From Chloroflexi bacterium UBA4736 (lineage in GTDB: Bacteria > Chloroflexota > Dormibacteria > Dormibacterales > Dormibacteraceae), in contig DHIW01000010.1 in NCBI GenBank assembly GCA_002404015.1, positions 1 to 64,000 on the forward strand: a stretch of DNA of 64,000 nucleotides, in the 5' to 3' direction. Below, one piece after another: positions 7,561-15,798 of the stretch (position 1 is the stretch's first letter; each line of letters opens with the position of its first letter). A model generated the notes under the pieces. The model did not search any database, was not told where the DNA came from, and worked only from the letters and a program-made list of their open reading frames with translations. The translations under genes were made by a program, and so were the position numbers.

Positions 7561-9813
7561 ATGCCATACGTTCCCCAGCTCGATCCCGCCCAGCTGCCGG
7601 GCGAGGTCACCCTCGACCACGTCATCCCGGCGCAGCCGGCCGGCTTCGCGCCGCTCCCCGCGGATCTCCGGCCGGAGCTGGTATCGGCCCTCGCGTCGCG
7701 CGGGATCGACCGACTCTACTCCCACCAGGCGGAGGCTTATCAGGCCGTCCGCTCCGGCCGGCACGTGGTCGTGGTCACGCCAACTGCCAGCGGCAAGACA
7801 CTCTGCTACAACCTCCCGGTCCTGCAGCGGCTTCTGGAGAACCCGACAAGCCGGGCACTATACCTGTTCCCGACCAAGGCGCTCGCCCAGGACCAGCTGG
7901 CGGAGCTGGCCGCCCTCGTCAAGCAGCTGCCACTCGGCATCAAGGTCGACACCTACGACGGGGATACGCCGCCTGGCCAGCGGACCGCCATCCGCGAGGG
8001 CGGGCACATCGTCCTCACGAACCCGGACATGCTGCACACCGGGATGCTGCCCCACCACACGAGGTGGCGAAAGCTCTTCTCCAGCCTCGAGTACGTCGTC
8101 GTCGACGAGCTCCACACCTATCGCGGCCTCTTCGGCTCCCAGGTGGCCAACGTGATCCGCCGGCTGCGCCGGATCTGCGACTTCTACGGGGCCTCGCCGC
8201 GCTTCGTCTGCGCCTCGGCGACCATCGCCAACCCGGCCCAGCTGGCCGAGCGCCTGCTGGAGAGCGAGGGGGTGCAGCTCGTGGATCGAAGCGGGGCGCC
8301 GCGCGGCGAGCGGCGCCTGGTGTTTTACAACCCGCCGCTGGTCAACCGGGATCTGGGGATCCGCCGCAGCTCGCTGCTGGAGGGGCGGCGCATCGCGGCG
8401 CCCTGGATCCGCCAGGGCATCCAGACCATCGTCTTCTGCCGCAGCCGGCTCCAGGTGGAGGTGATGCTCTCCTACCTGCAGGAGTCGCTGGCGCCTCGAC
8501 TCGACGCCCGCAAGAGGGTCCGCGGCTACCGCTCGGGCTACCTGCCGCTGCGGCGGCGCGAGATCGAAGCCGGCCTTCGCTCCGGCGAGATCCACGGCGT
8601 GGTGAGCACCAACGCCCTCGAGCTCGGCATCGACATCGGCACCCTGCAGGCCGCCGTCCTGGTCGGCTACCCGGGCACCATCGCCTCCACGTGGCAGCAG
8701 CTGGGCCGGGCCGGGCGCCGCTCCGGCTCGATCGCGGTCTACGTGGCCTCCAGCTCGCCGCTCGACCAGTTCATGGTCCGCCACCCCGAGTACTTCCTGG
8801 AAGCCAGCCCCGAGGAGGGGCTGATCGATCCCGACAACCTGCTGGTCCTGGCCGGCCACCTGCAGGCGGGGCTGTTCGAGCTGCCGTTCGTCGACGGGGA
8901 GCGCTTCGGCCGAGCGGAGGTGGACGGTCTGCTCGAGCTGTTCGGAGAGGACGGCGCGGCCAGCCACTCCGGCGGGCGCTGGTTCTGGAGCCGAGACGCC
9001 TTCCCCGCCGAGGCCGTTTCGCTCCGCAGCCTGGCCGCCGACAACGTCGTGATCATCGACGTCTCGCAGCCGCACCCGGACGTGATCGGCGAGATGGACC
9101 AGTTCACGGCCCAGGTCATGCTCCACGAGCAGGCCGTTTATCTCCAGGACGGCGCCCAGTACCACGTGGACCGCCTCGACTGGGACCAGAAGAAGGCTTA
9201 CGTGCGGCCGGTCGAGGTCGACTACTACACCGACGCCCTGCTGGGCGTCACCGTAAGCGTCCTCGACACCTTCGGGCACGAGGAGCGCGCCGGCCTCGAC
9301 CGCTCGCACGGCGAGGTGAAGCTCACCTCGCTGGCCACCATGTTCAAGAAGATCCGCTTCCACACGCACGAGAACGTGGGTTCGGGTCCCATCCGCCTGC
9401 CCGAGCAGACGCTCCACACCACCGGCTACTGGACCACGCTGGACGCGCGGCTCTGGGAGAGCCTGGGCCGGGAGCGGCTGGAAGCCGGCCTGCAGGGCAT
9501 GGCCCACGCGATGCGGACGGTGGCCGCACTCCGACTCATGTGCGACCCGCGCGACCTCGGTGCGCTGGGCGAGGTCCGCTCGACGTCCACCCAGCGGCCC
9601 ACCGTGACCGTGTACGAGGTCTACCCGGGCGGCGTCGGCTACGCGGCCCGGCTGTTCGAGCTGCACGACCTGCTGCTGCGCGACGCCGCCGCCCTGGTGC
9701 GCGACTGTCCTTGCGCCACCGGCTGCCCCTCCTGCATAGGACCGCTGAACCTCGTCGAGGGAACCAAGGAGGCATGTCTGCGACTGCTCTCCGCGAACGC
9801 CTTGCCAGTCTAG
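7561..9813 (+). CDS. mrfA: MrfA-like DEAD/DEAH helicase with DUF1998 domain
   Basis: Superfamily 2 helicase of 750 residues. Walker A is TPTASGKT, motif II is DELH, motif III is SATI, and the second RecA lobe has TNALELGIDIG and QLGRAGRRSG. The C-terminus ends in the DUF1998 cysteine cluster CPCATGCPSC (C-x-C-x3-C-x2-C), the mark of the MrfA/YprA/Hrq1 group. In Bacillus subtilis MrfA acts with the nuclease MrfB in repair of mitomycin C damage. The next gene here is an MrfB-like nuclease overlapping by 40 bp, so the same excision role is likely. ATG 7561 follows TAGCCT (7538-7543) by about 17 nt. Confidence 0.88.
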   Translation: MPYVPQLDPAQLPGEVTLDHVIPAQPAGFAPLPADLRPELVSALASRGIDRLYSHQAEAYQAVRSGRHVVVVTPTASGKTLCYNLPVLQRLLENPTSRALYLFPTKALAQDQLAELAALVKQLPLGIKVDTYDGDTPPGQRTAIREGGHIVLTNPDMLHTGMLPHHTRWRKLFSSLEYVVVDELHTYRGLFGSQVANVIRRLRRICDFYGASPRFVCASATIANPAQLAERLLESEGVQLVDRSGAPRGERRLVFYNPPLVNRDLGIRRSSLLEGRRIAAPWIRQGIQTIVFCRSRLQVEVMLSYLQESLAPRLDARKRVRGYRSGYLPLRRREIEAGLRSGEIHGVVSTNALELGIDIGTLQAAVLVGYPGTIASTWQQLGRAGRRSGSIAVYVASSSPLDQFMVRHPEYFLEASPEEGLIDPDNLLVLAGHLQAGLFELPFVDGERFGRAEVDGLLELFGEDGAASHSGGRWFWSRDAFPAEAVSLRSLAADNVVIIDVSQPHPDVIGEMDQFTAQVMLHEQAVYLQDGAQYHVDRLDWDQKKAYVRPVEVDYYTDALLGVTVSVLDTFGHEERAGLDRSHGEVKLTSLATMFKKIRFHTHENVGSGPIRLPEQTLHTTGYWTTLDARLWESLGRERLEAGLQGMAHAMRTVAALRLMCDPRDLGALGEVRSTSTQRPTVTVYEVYPGGVGYAARLFELHDLLLRDAAALVRDCPCATGCPSCIGPLNLVEGTKEACLRLLSANALPV

Positions 9814-11015
9814 GCGCCCGGCCCGCCGCCGCCCGGCGGGCGCCGCCCGAGCGCCGTCTGCCGCGGGGCTTCGAGCCGGTCTGGACCGAGTACGGCCTTG
9901 CCTACCGGCTGGCCGACGTGCTGCCCATCGGGCGCGTCGTCGGCCGGCTCCCTGCAGTCTGCCACGCCTACCTCGACACGGAAACGACCGGGCTCTCGGG
10001 CGGCACCGGCACCTACGTGTTCGCGGCGGCCATCTGCCGGCCGGGTCCGGCCGGCATGGAGATCGTCCAGCTGTTCCTGGCCGACCCGGCCGGCGAGGCG
10101 GCCTTCCTGTACCTGCTCCAGGAGGAGCTCGACCAGGCGGCCGCGGTCGCCACCTACAACGGCGGCAGCTTCGACCTGCCCCTGCTGCGGACCCGCTGGG
10201 TGATGTCCCGGATGCCTGGCGACCTCCGCCACCCCGAGCACCTCGACCTGCTGAGTCTGACCCGAGCGCTCCTCCGGCCGCGCCTCGACAGCTGCACCCT
10301 GCGGGTCGTCGAGGACCGGCTGCTGGGGTTCGAGCGCGAGGAGGACCTGCCGGGCGCCATGGTGCCCGAGGCCTATTTCGCCTACCTGCGGCAGGGCTGG
10401 AGCCCGACCCTCGAAGCGGCGCTGGAGCACAACCGGCAGGACGTGCTCAGCCTCTACCACCTGCACGCGCGGCTCCTGCTCCGGCTGGCGGGCGAGGACA
10501 GCCGCATGGAGGCGCCCGACTGGCTGGCGCTGGGCCGCCATCTGCTGCGCGCCGGGCGGCGGGCCGACGGGTGGCGGGCGCTCCGCCGGGCGGCCGAGAT
10601 CGGCGAGGGGCCGGCCTCGGGCCTGGCCGCGCTGCTGATGGCCCGCACACTGGCCCGCCGCCGCCGGCCCGCCGCCGCCGAGGCGCTGCTGGCGGGGCTG
10701 CAACTGCGCCTTCCGGCCGAGCCGGCCCTGGCCTCGGCGCGGGCGCGGCTGCTGGAGTGGGGGCTTCGGGACCTGGCGGCCGCGCTGGGGGTCGTGGAGC
10801 GGGCCCTGGTCGGATTGCCGGCCGGCAGCCCCCACCGACCCGACCTGGAGAAGCGGCGAGGCCGGCTGCGGCTTAGGCTAGACCGCCTCGACGGCCGCCA
10901 CCAGCCGCGCCGGCCCCAGCGGCAAGCCTCCCTGGTCGACGAAGGATCGCAGGGCGGCCAGCAGGGCGGGGTCGTACGCGCCGGTGTCCGCGGCCAGCTC
11001 GTCGACTGCCAGTGA
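9774..11015 (+). CDS. mrfB: MrfB-like RNase H-fold exonuclease with C-terminal helical repeats
   Basis: DEDD-type nuclease partner of MrfA. After ~60 basic residues the catalytic core begins at YLDTETTG (D68, E70), continues with YNGGSFDLPLLRTR and ends with HNRQDVLSLYHL. Residues ~240-360 are Ala/Leu/Arg-rich helices resembling TPRs, as in B. subtilis MrfB. The start at ATG 9774 lies inside mrfA with AAGGAGG only one base before it, so the exact start is uncertain. The last ~46 codons (from ~10876) run antisense to the convergent GGDEF gene and look like shadow sequence. TAG codons in both other frames at 10874-10881 suggest a one-base frame error near the true end. Confidence 0.75.
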   Translation: MSATALRERLASLGARPAAARRAPPERRLPRGFEPVWTEYGLAYRLADVLPIGRVVGRLPAVCHAYLDTETTGLSGGTGTYVFAAAICRPGPAGMEIVQLFLADPAGEAAFLYLLQEELDQAAAVATYNGGSFDLPLLRTRWVMSRMPGDLRHPEHLDLLSLTRALLRPRLDSCTLRVVEDRLLGFEREEDLPGAMVPEAYFAYLRQGWSPTLEAALEHNRQDVLSLYHLHARLLLRLAGEDSRMEAPDWLALGRHLLRAGRRADGWRALRRAAEIGEGPASGLAALLMARTLARRRRPAAAEALLAGLQLRLPAEPALASARARLLEWGLRDLAAALGVVERALVGLPAGSPHRPDLEKRRGRLRLRLDRLDGRHQPRRPQRQASLVDEGSQGGQQGGVVRAGVRGQLVDCQ

Positions 11016-13022
11016 GGGGAGCACCGGCGGGCGCTGCCCGCGGCCGCTTGTCAGGTCTTCGAACGCCTCGGCCAGGCCCACGATCCGGGCTTCCAGCGGG
11101 ATATCAGAGCCCGCCAGTCCGTCGGGGCGGCCGGCGCCGTCCCAGCGCTCATGGTGGCTGCGCACACCCGCCGCGACGCGGGGCGGAAAGGGCGCTTTCG
11201 CGATCAGCTCCTGCCCGGCCACCGCGTGGGCCCCGTCCTGGCCGGTCGGACTCACGGTGCCCACGTCGTGGAGGTAGGCGATCGCGCGCAGGTCCTCCAA
11301 GTCCAGCGGCGGATAGTCGACCTGGCGGGCGACGGTCTCGACCACGGCCACGACCCGGCTGGTGTGGCCGGCCATGCCCGGCCGGCGGCCGTCCAGCGCC
11401 CGGCCGATCGCGACCATGACCTGGGGACCGGACGCGGTCAGCATCGCGAGCATCTCGTCGGGGGAGGCCTCCATCTGGCCGACGAGGCCAGAGAAGACCC
11501 GGCAGCGATCGCGACCCTCTCGCTTGGCCTGGTAGAGCGCCTGGTCGGCGGCCATCACGAGCTCGTTGGCTGTGAGCGCGTCCTCGGGAAAGCTCGCGAC
11601 GCCGAGGCTGAAGGTCAGCTGGCTGCCCGGCGAGGTGACAACCTGCGCGGCGTGTACCGCATCCATCAGGCGCTCGGCCACGATCCTGGCACCCGCGGGG
11701 GTTGCCTCGACCAGCACGATCGCGAGCTCGTCGCCGCCGTAGCGCGCGACCACGTCGTGCGCGCGCGCCGTCTGCCGGAGCACCGACGCGGCGGCGATCA
11801 GCACCTCGTCGCCGTGCTGGTGGCCCATGGAGTCGTTGACCGTCTTGAAGTGGTCCAGGTCGATGATCATCACCGAGAGCGGCGTGCCCCGACGCTGGGC
11901 GCGCACGAACTCGGTCTCCAGCCGGCGGCGGAACTCGCGGTGGTTGAACAGCCCGGTCAGGCCGTCGCTGATCGCCTCCTGGGCGCTGCGCTGGTAGTGC
12001 AGCGCGTTGGCCAGGGTCACGGCTGCGCTGCCCGCCAGCGCGTTCACCATCAGGAGGTCCTCGTTCGAGAACGGACGGCTTTGGGCCTTGAGGCCGAGAA
12101 CCGCCGTCACCCCGTCTCCAGACGCGAGCGGCACCACCATGGTCTGCCGCTGCTCCAGGAACACGGCCTCGCCGCGCTGGGCGGCACGCCTGACCGCCGG
12201 CTCGTCCAGCTCGGTGCCGGCCACCGCCTCGACCTGGTCGTCGATGACCAGGGCGACGCCGCCTGAATCGGCCGAGCTCATCTTGAGGCCGTGCTGGAGA
12301 ATCACCTCGAAGACGTCCTTGATGTCGATGCTGGACGCCATTCCCACGTTCATCTCCCGCAGGGTGTCCGCCTGGGCCGCCCTGGAGATGGCCATCCGCC
12401 GCTCCCGCTCCAGCTCGCGGGACATGAGCCCGGTCGAGAGCGCGACCGCGGTGACCAGGAAGACCCGGCCGGCCACCTCTGACAGGGCCTGGGTGGCGGC
12501 GCCCTCATACAGGTAGATGAGGGAGATCGCCAGTGCAGCCCCCAGCGCGGCGACGGTGCCGAGTCGCATCGAGCCGGCGATCACGACCAGGAAGTAGGCC
12601 AGGAAAGCCGCGTTGTGGAACGTGCCGGCCAGGTGCAGCAGGACGCCGCCGAACACGATGTCGAGCCCCAGCGTGGCCACGCTGTAGGCGTGGCTGGGCC
12701 GGTGGCCGCGCAGCACGAGCACGGTCTGGCCGACGTTCAGGCCGGTCCAGACCACAAGGAGTCCGTCCGAGACCAACGCCGTCGACGTGAGCCCGTTGAG
12801 GTTGATCGCGGCCGCGAACACGACGAGGAAGAGCCACCGGAAGAGTTCGGCTACTCGCTCGCCAACCGCGCGCCGGTCGGCGTCAAGGTGCTGGTCGATT
12901 GCCCGCGCCCGCACGTCCTGCCAGAGCAGGAGGTTGACCTGGCTGGGCGGATCCTTTCTCGTGGGCCGGGATGTTAGCACCGCGTTCGCTGGTTTCAGCC
13001 CGCTGTAAGTCAGGCCCTCCAC
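10878..13022 (-). CDS. membrane GAF-GGDEF-HD-GYP-type signalling protein
   Basis: 714 residues. About six membrane segments occupy ~60-195, a GAF-like domain follows (~235-365), then GGDEF (~375-540, with YGGDE intact) and a C-terminal HD-GYP-like domain (~560-700). The GGDEF site should make cyclic di-GMP. The HD domain has LHDVGT and HHERWDGAGRPDGL, in which the GYP triad reads GRP, so hydrolysis may be lost or altered. The protein could therefore be a cyclase regulated by its HD domain, or a bifunctional enzyme. GTG 13022 is the listed start; initiation nearer residue 30 is possible. It stands alone on the minus strand. Confidence 0.85.
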   Translation of the reverse strand: MEGLTYSGLKPANAVLTSRPTRKDPPSQVNLLLWQDVRARAIDQHLDADRRAVGERVAELFRWLFLVVFAAAINLNGLTSTALVSDGLLVVWTGLNVGQTVLVLRGHRPSHAYSVATLGLDIVFGGVLLHLAGTFHNAAFLAYFLVVIAGSMRLGTVAALGAALAISLIYLYEGAATQALSEVAGRVFLVTAVALSTGLMSRELERERRMAISRAAQADTLREMNVGMASSIDIKDVFEVILQHGLKMSSADSGGVALVIDDQVEAVAGTELDEPAVRRAAQRGEAVFLEQRQTMVVPLASGDGVTAVLGLKAQSRPFSNEDLLMVNALAGSAAVTLANALHYQRSAQEAISDGLTGLFNHREFRRRLETEFVRAQRRGTPLSVMIIDLDHFKTVNDSMGHQHGDEVLIAAASVLRQTARAHDVVARYGGDELAIVLVEATPAGARIVAERLMDAVHAAQVVTSPGSQLTFSLGVASFPEDALTANELVMAADQALYQAKREGRDRCRVFSGLVGQMEASPDEMLAMLTASGPQVMVAIGRALDGRRPGMAGHTSRVVAVVETVARQVDYPPLDLEDLRAIAYLHDVGTVSPTGQDGAHAVAGQELIAKAPFPPRVAAGVRSHHERWDGAGRPDGLAGSDIPLEARIVGLAEAFEDLTSGRGQRPPVLPSLAVDELAADTGAYDPALLAALRSFVDQGGLPLGPARLVAAVEAV

Positions 13023-13127
13023 ACTCGCTCGGACTGGCAGTGGCCCACGCAGGTTCCCCTATACGTTCACGTTGCTCTTCTGATGCTGTTCAGGTCCTTG
13101 GTCGACAGCCGGGCCGGTCGCTAGTCC

Positions 13128-13670
13128 GTGCTCCAGGATCCGGATCTCCTCTACTGGGTGGTCGGGCGGGTCAGCGGGCTCAGCTGCTACGCCGCCCTCT
13201 CGATCAGCGTTCTCAGCGGCCTGACGATCAGGTCGCGGTCCGGGGCGGCCTGGACCGGCCGCAAGCCGCTGGTCGCGCTGCATGAGTACACGACAGTGCT
13301 GTGGATGCCGCTGGGGCTGATCCACGTGCAGGCGCTGCTGCTCGACCACATCTCGGCCCTGAGTGTCTGGGACGCGGTGATCCCGTTCCGAGCCGGCTAC
13401 GGCACTGTCGGGATCGGGCTGGGCAGCATCGCGTTCGACCTGATCGTCCTGCTGGCGATAACCACCTGGGCCCGCCGGTTCCTGTCCCCGGCGGCCTGGC
13501 TCTTCATCCACCGCCTGGCCTACCCGGCCTTCGTGTTCCAGTTCCTGCACTCGGTGCTCTCCGGGACTGACTTCAGCCAGCCCCCGATCGCGATCTTCAC
13601 CTGGGGCTGCGCCGCCGCCCTCGCGGTGGCGGGCGCCGCGCGGGTCAGCACTTTGCTGAAGCCGGCCTGA
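13128..13670 (+). CDS. ferric reductase-like transmembrane protein
   Basis: A 180-residue membrane protein with about five or six hydrophobic segments. Paired histidines H52/H66 and H128/H141 sit in adjacent helices at the spacing that bis-histidine haem ligands have in the ferric reductase-like/YedZ (MsrQ) domain. There is no FAD or NAD domain, so it would pass electrons through the membrane to or from a partner not visible here. The start is GTG 13128; no Shine-Dalgarno is obvious. It is followed after 50 bp by a response-regulator gene with its own promoter-like TAGACT. Confidence 0.75.
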   Translation: MLQDPDLLYWVVGRVSGLSCYAALSISVLSGLTIRSRSGAAWTGRKPLVALHEYTTVLWMPLGLIHVQALLLDHISALSVWDAVIPFRAGYGTVGIGLGSIAFDLIVLLAITTWARRFLSPAAWLFIHRLAYPAFVFQFLHSVLSGTDFSQPPIAIFTWGCAAALAVAGAARVSTLLKPA

Positions 13671-13720
13671 GAAACTCGGCCGGACGCGCCCGAGCGGACC
13701 TCGCTTAGACTGCCGTCCAC

Positions 13721-14410
13721 GTGGCCGTTCAGTGGAAAGTGGCCGTGGTCGAGGACGACCGCAGGCTGGCGCGTTCCCTCACAGCAGGCCTCCGGCGCGC
13801 TGGCTATCGGGTCCGCACCGCCGGCACCGCCGCCCTGGGCTTGAAGCTGCTCGGGGAGTGGAATCCCGACGTGGTTCTGCTCGAGGTAAGGCTCCCCGAC
13901 AGCGACAGCCCGGAGATCTTCGCGCGGTTCCGGAACGAGACCGAGGCCGCGCTCATCGGCATGCACCACGCCGCCACGGTCGCGGAGGTGGTGGCCGGCC
14001 TCCGCCACGGCGCCGATGACTTCATGGTCAAGCCCTTCGCGATCGAGGAGCTGGCGGCCCGCGTGGGGGCGCTGGTCCGCCGGCTGAAGGCCGGCGGCGG
14101 CCTGACCATCGCGGTCGCCGACCTGGTCGTGGACGTGGAGGCGGGCTCCGCCAACCGGGCCGACCGCGACCTGCTGCTGACCGCGACCGAGTTCCGGATC
14201 CTGGCCATACTGGCCCGGAACGTGGGCAAGGTCCTGAGCCAGAGCCGGATCTCGGACGCCGTCTGGCCGATCGAGGGTGGACCCGACTCGAACTCGGTCG
14301 AGGTCCACGTCGCCCGCCTCCGCAAGAAGCTCGAGCTGGAGGGCGAGCCGCGGCTACTGCACACGATTCGCGGCATGGGCTACTCCCTGAAGGCCGGCGC
14401 CAGGCGGTGA
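13721..14410 (+). CDS. OmpR-family response regulator with degenerate receiver
   Basis: 229 residues: an N-terminal receiver (~1-118) and a C-terminal winged helix (~130-225) with the OmpR-type run TEFRILAILA, then NSVEVHVARLRKKL and IRGMGYSL. The acidic pocket (E11, D12, D13) and the lysine in VKPF are kept, but the phospho-acceptor is Glu (E55 in VVLLEVRLPD), and the Thr/Ser switch position is not conserved. It may act without phosphorylation. No histidine kinase is adjacent. GTG 13721 follows TAGACT (13706-13711) by 9 nt. It is 4 bp from the epimerase gene, so the two are probably co-transcribed. Confidence 0.85.
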   Translation: MAVQWKVAVVEDDRRLARSLTAGLRRAGYRVRTAGTAALGLKLLGEWNPDVVLLEVRLPDSDSPEIFARFRNETEAALIGMHHAATVAEVVAGLRHGADDFMVKPFAIEELAARVGALVRRLKAGGGLTIAVADLVVDVEAGSANRADRDLLLTATEFRILAILARNVGKVLSQSRISDAVWPIEGGPDSNSVEVHVARLRKKLELEGEPRLLHTIRGMGYSLKAGARR

Positions 14411-14414
14411 GCCC

Positions 14415-15344
14415 GTGAGGGTCATCGTCACCGGGGGGGCCGGGTTCATCGGCTCCCACCTCGCCGACGCACTGCTCGAGCGGGGCGACGAGGTGCTGGT
14501 GATCGACGACCTCTCGACCGGGGAAAGAGCCAACCTGAACCCGGCCGCCGAGTTCGCGCAGCTTGACATCCGGGGCCCCGAGGTGGCGGGCCTGGTCACC
14601 CGCTGGCGGCCGCAGGCGATCTCTCACCACGCCGCCCAGATGAGTGTGAGCCGCTCGGTCAGGGAGCCCATCTTCGACGCCGAGGTCAATGTCCTGGGCT
14701 CGCTCAACCTGCTGGAGGCGGCCCGCCAGTCGGAGGCTCGCTTCACCTTCGCGTCGACCGGGGGCGCGCTATACGGGGACGCCGACATCCTGCCGACGCC
14801 CGAGACGACCCCCGCCTGGCCGGTCTCGCCGTACGGCGTCAGCAAGCTGGCCTTCGAGCACTACCTCCACTGCTACGGCGCCGAGCACGGGCTTTCCTAC
14901 GCCGCCCTGCGCTACGCCAACGTCTACGGGCCGCGTCAGAACCCGCACGGCGAGGCGGGGGTGGTGGCGATCTTCTGCAAAGCGTTGCTGGGCGACGGCG
15001 TCGCCCGCATCAACGGCGACGGGCGCCAGACTCGCGACTACGTCTACGTGCGGGACGTGGTCAGGGCCAACCTGCTCGCGATCGACGCCCCCGCGACGGT
15101 CGGCCACTTCAACGTGGGCACCGGCCGCCAGACGGACGTCAACACACTCTTCCGGCTGCTGACCGAGCGGCTCGGGGTGCGGGCCCCGGAGGCCCACGGG
15201 CCGGCCCGGCCGGGCGAGCAGCGCACGTCGGCCCTCGACAGCAGCCTGATCGGCGAGCGTCTTGGCTGGCGCCCCCAGACCAGCCTGGAGGAGGGTCTGC
15301 AGGAGACCGCCGACTGGTTCCGGGCGCGGGCGGGGCGAGCCTAG
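14415..15344 (+). CDS. NAD-dependent sugar-nucleotide epimerase (GalE/WcaG-like)
   Basis: Short-chain dehydrogenase-fold enzyme of 309 residues. The NAD motif TGGAGFIGS is at the N-terminus, the catalytic tyrosine-lysine pair is in SPYGVSK, and DYVYVRDVV and NVGTGRQTDVN are typical of UDP-glucose 4-epimerases and related nucleotide-sugar epimerases. It probably supplies an activated sugar for surface polysaccharide, which fits the convergent glycosyltransferase operon beyond 15355. GTG 14415 lies 4 bp after the regulator. The TAG stop lies in the palindrome at 15341-15358. Confidence 0.85.
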   Translation: MRVIVTGGAGFIGSHLADALLERGDEVLVIDDLSTGERANLNPAAEFAQLDIRGPEVAGLVTRWRPQAISHHAAQMSVSRSVREPIFDAEVNVLGSLNLLEAARQSEARFTFASTGGALYGDADILPTPETTPAWPVSPYGVSKLAFEHYLHCYGAEHGLSYAALRYANVYGPRQNPHGEAGVVAIFCKALLGDGVARINGDGRQTRDYVYVRDVVRANLLAIDAPATVGHFNVGTGRQTDVNTLFRLLTERLGVRAPEAHGPARPGEQRTSALDSSLIGERLGWRPQTSLEEGLQETADWFRARAGRA

Positions 15345-15358
15345 CAGGGGCCTGCTAG
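15341..15358. repeat. CTAGCAGG palindrome shared by two convergent stop codons
   Basis: CTAGCAGGGGCCTGCTAG is an 8-bp inverted repeat around GG. The left TAG is the stop of the plus-strand epimerase; the right CTA is the stop of minus-strand DoxX. The 8-bp arms are identical to the outer ends of the 6083-6267 element, so this may be a solo remnant of it, or simply a bidirectional gene boundary. It is too compact to be a good terminator hairpin. Confidence 0.6.
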
Positions 15359-15798
15359 GAGCGGAGCCAGGAGGGGACGAAACCGGCCCGTTCGAGGGCC
15401 GGGATGCCGGCTCCCGAGAAGATGACCTCGGCGTTGACCAGGACCGCCAGATAGTACATCCAGCGGAACCCGGGCTCGGCCAGGAACGCGACCGTGAGCG
15501 CCAGGTTGAGGGCGAGCAGGAAACCGACGATGGCGGCCTGGCGCGTGGCCAGCCCGAGGATCAGGAGAACCGCGACGACCGTCTCGGCCACACCCTGTAG
15601 CAGCGCGAACAGATGCCAGTTGGGTGCCACCACGTCGGCCAGGATCTCGTGCAGGCCGGGGATCGGGTTGACGCCGGGCGCCTGCTGGATCAGCGGGCGC
15701 ATCCAGTCCACCCCCGCCCATTTCTGGCTGGCGAAGTACAGCCAGTAGAAACCGGCCGAGAAACGGAACAGCGCCCTCCAGAGCTCACTCGCGCGCAT
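15355..15798 (-). CDS. DoxX-family membrane protein
   Basis: 147 residues with four predicted membrane helices and the DoxX/TQO small-subunit look: WLYFASQKW near the N-terminus, ALLQGVAETVVAVLLILGL in helix 2, and an FRWMYYLAV stretch. DoxX proteins are quinone-linked or detoxification-associated membrane proteins, and their exact reaction varies. ATG 15798 lies inside the end of the lipoprotein gene (14-nt overlap), so it is the last gene of the minus-strand operon running from 22482. Confidence 0.75.
   Translation of the reverse strand: MRASELWRALFRFSAGFYWLYFASQKWAGVDWMRPLIQQAPGVNPIPGLHEILADVVAPNWHLFALLQGVAETVVAVLLILGLATRQAAIVGFLLALNLALTVAFLAEPGFRWMYYLAVLVNAEVIFSGAGIPALERAGFVPSWLRS

Noticed and set aside
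10876..11015. mrfB 3' extension as real protein sequence
   Set aside because: The composition is Gly/Arg/Gln-rich, antisense to the GGDEF gene, and unlike the preceding helical repeats.
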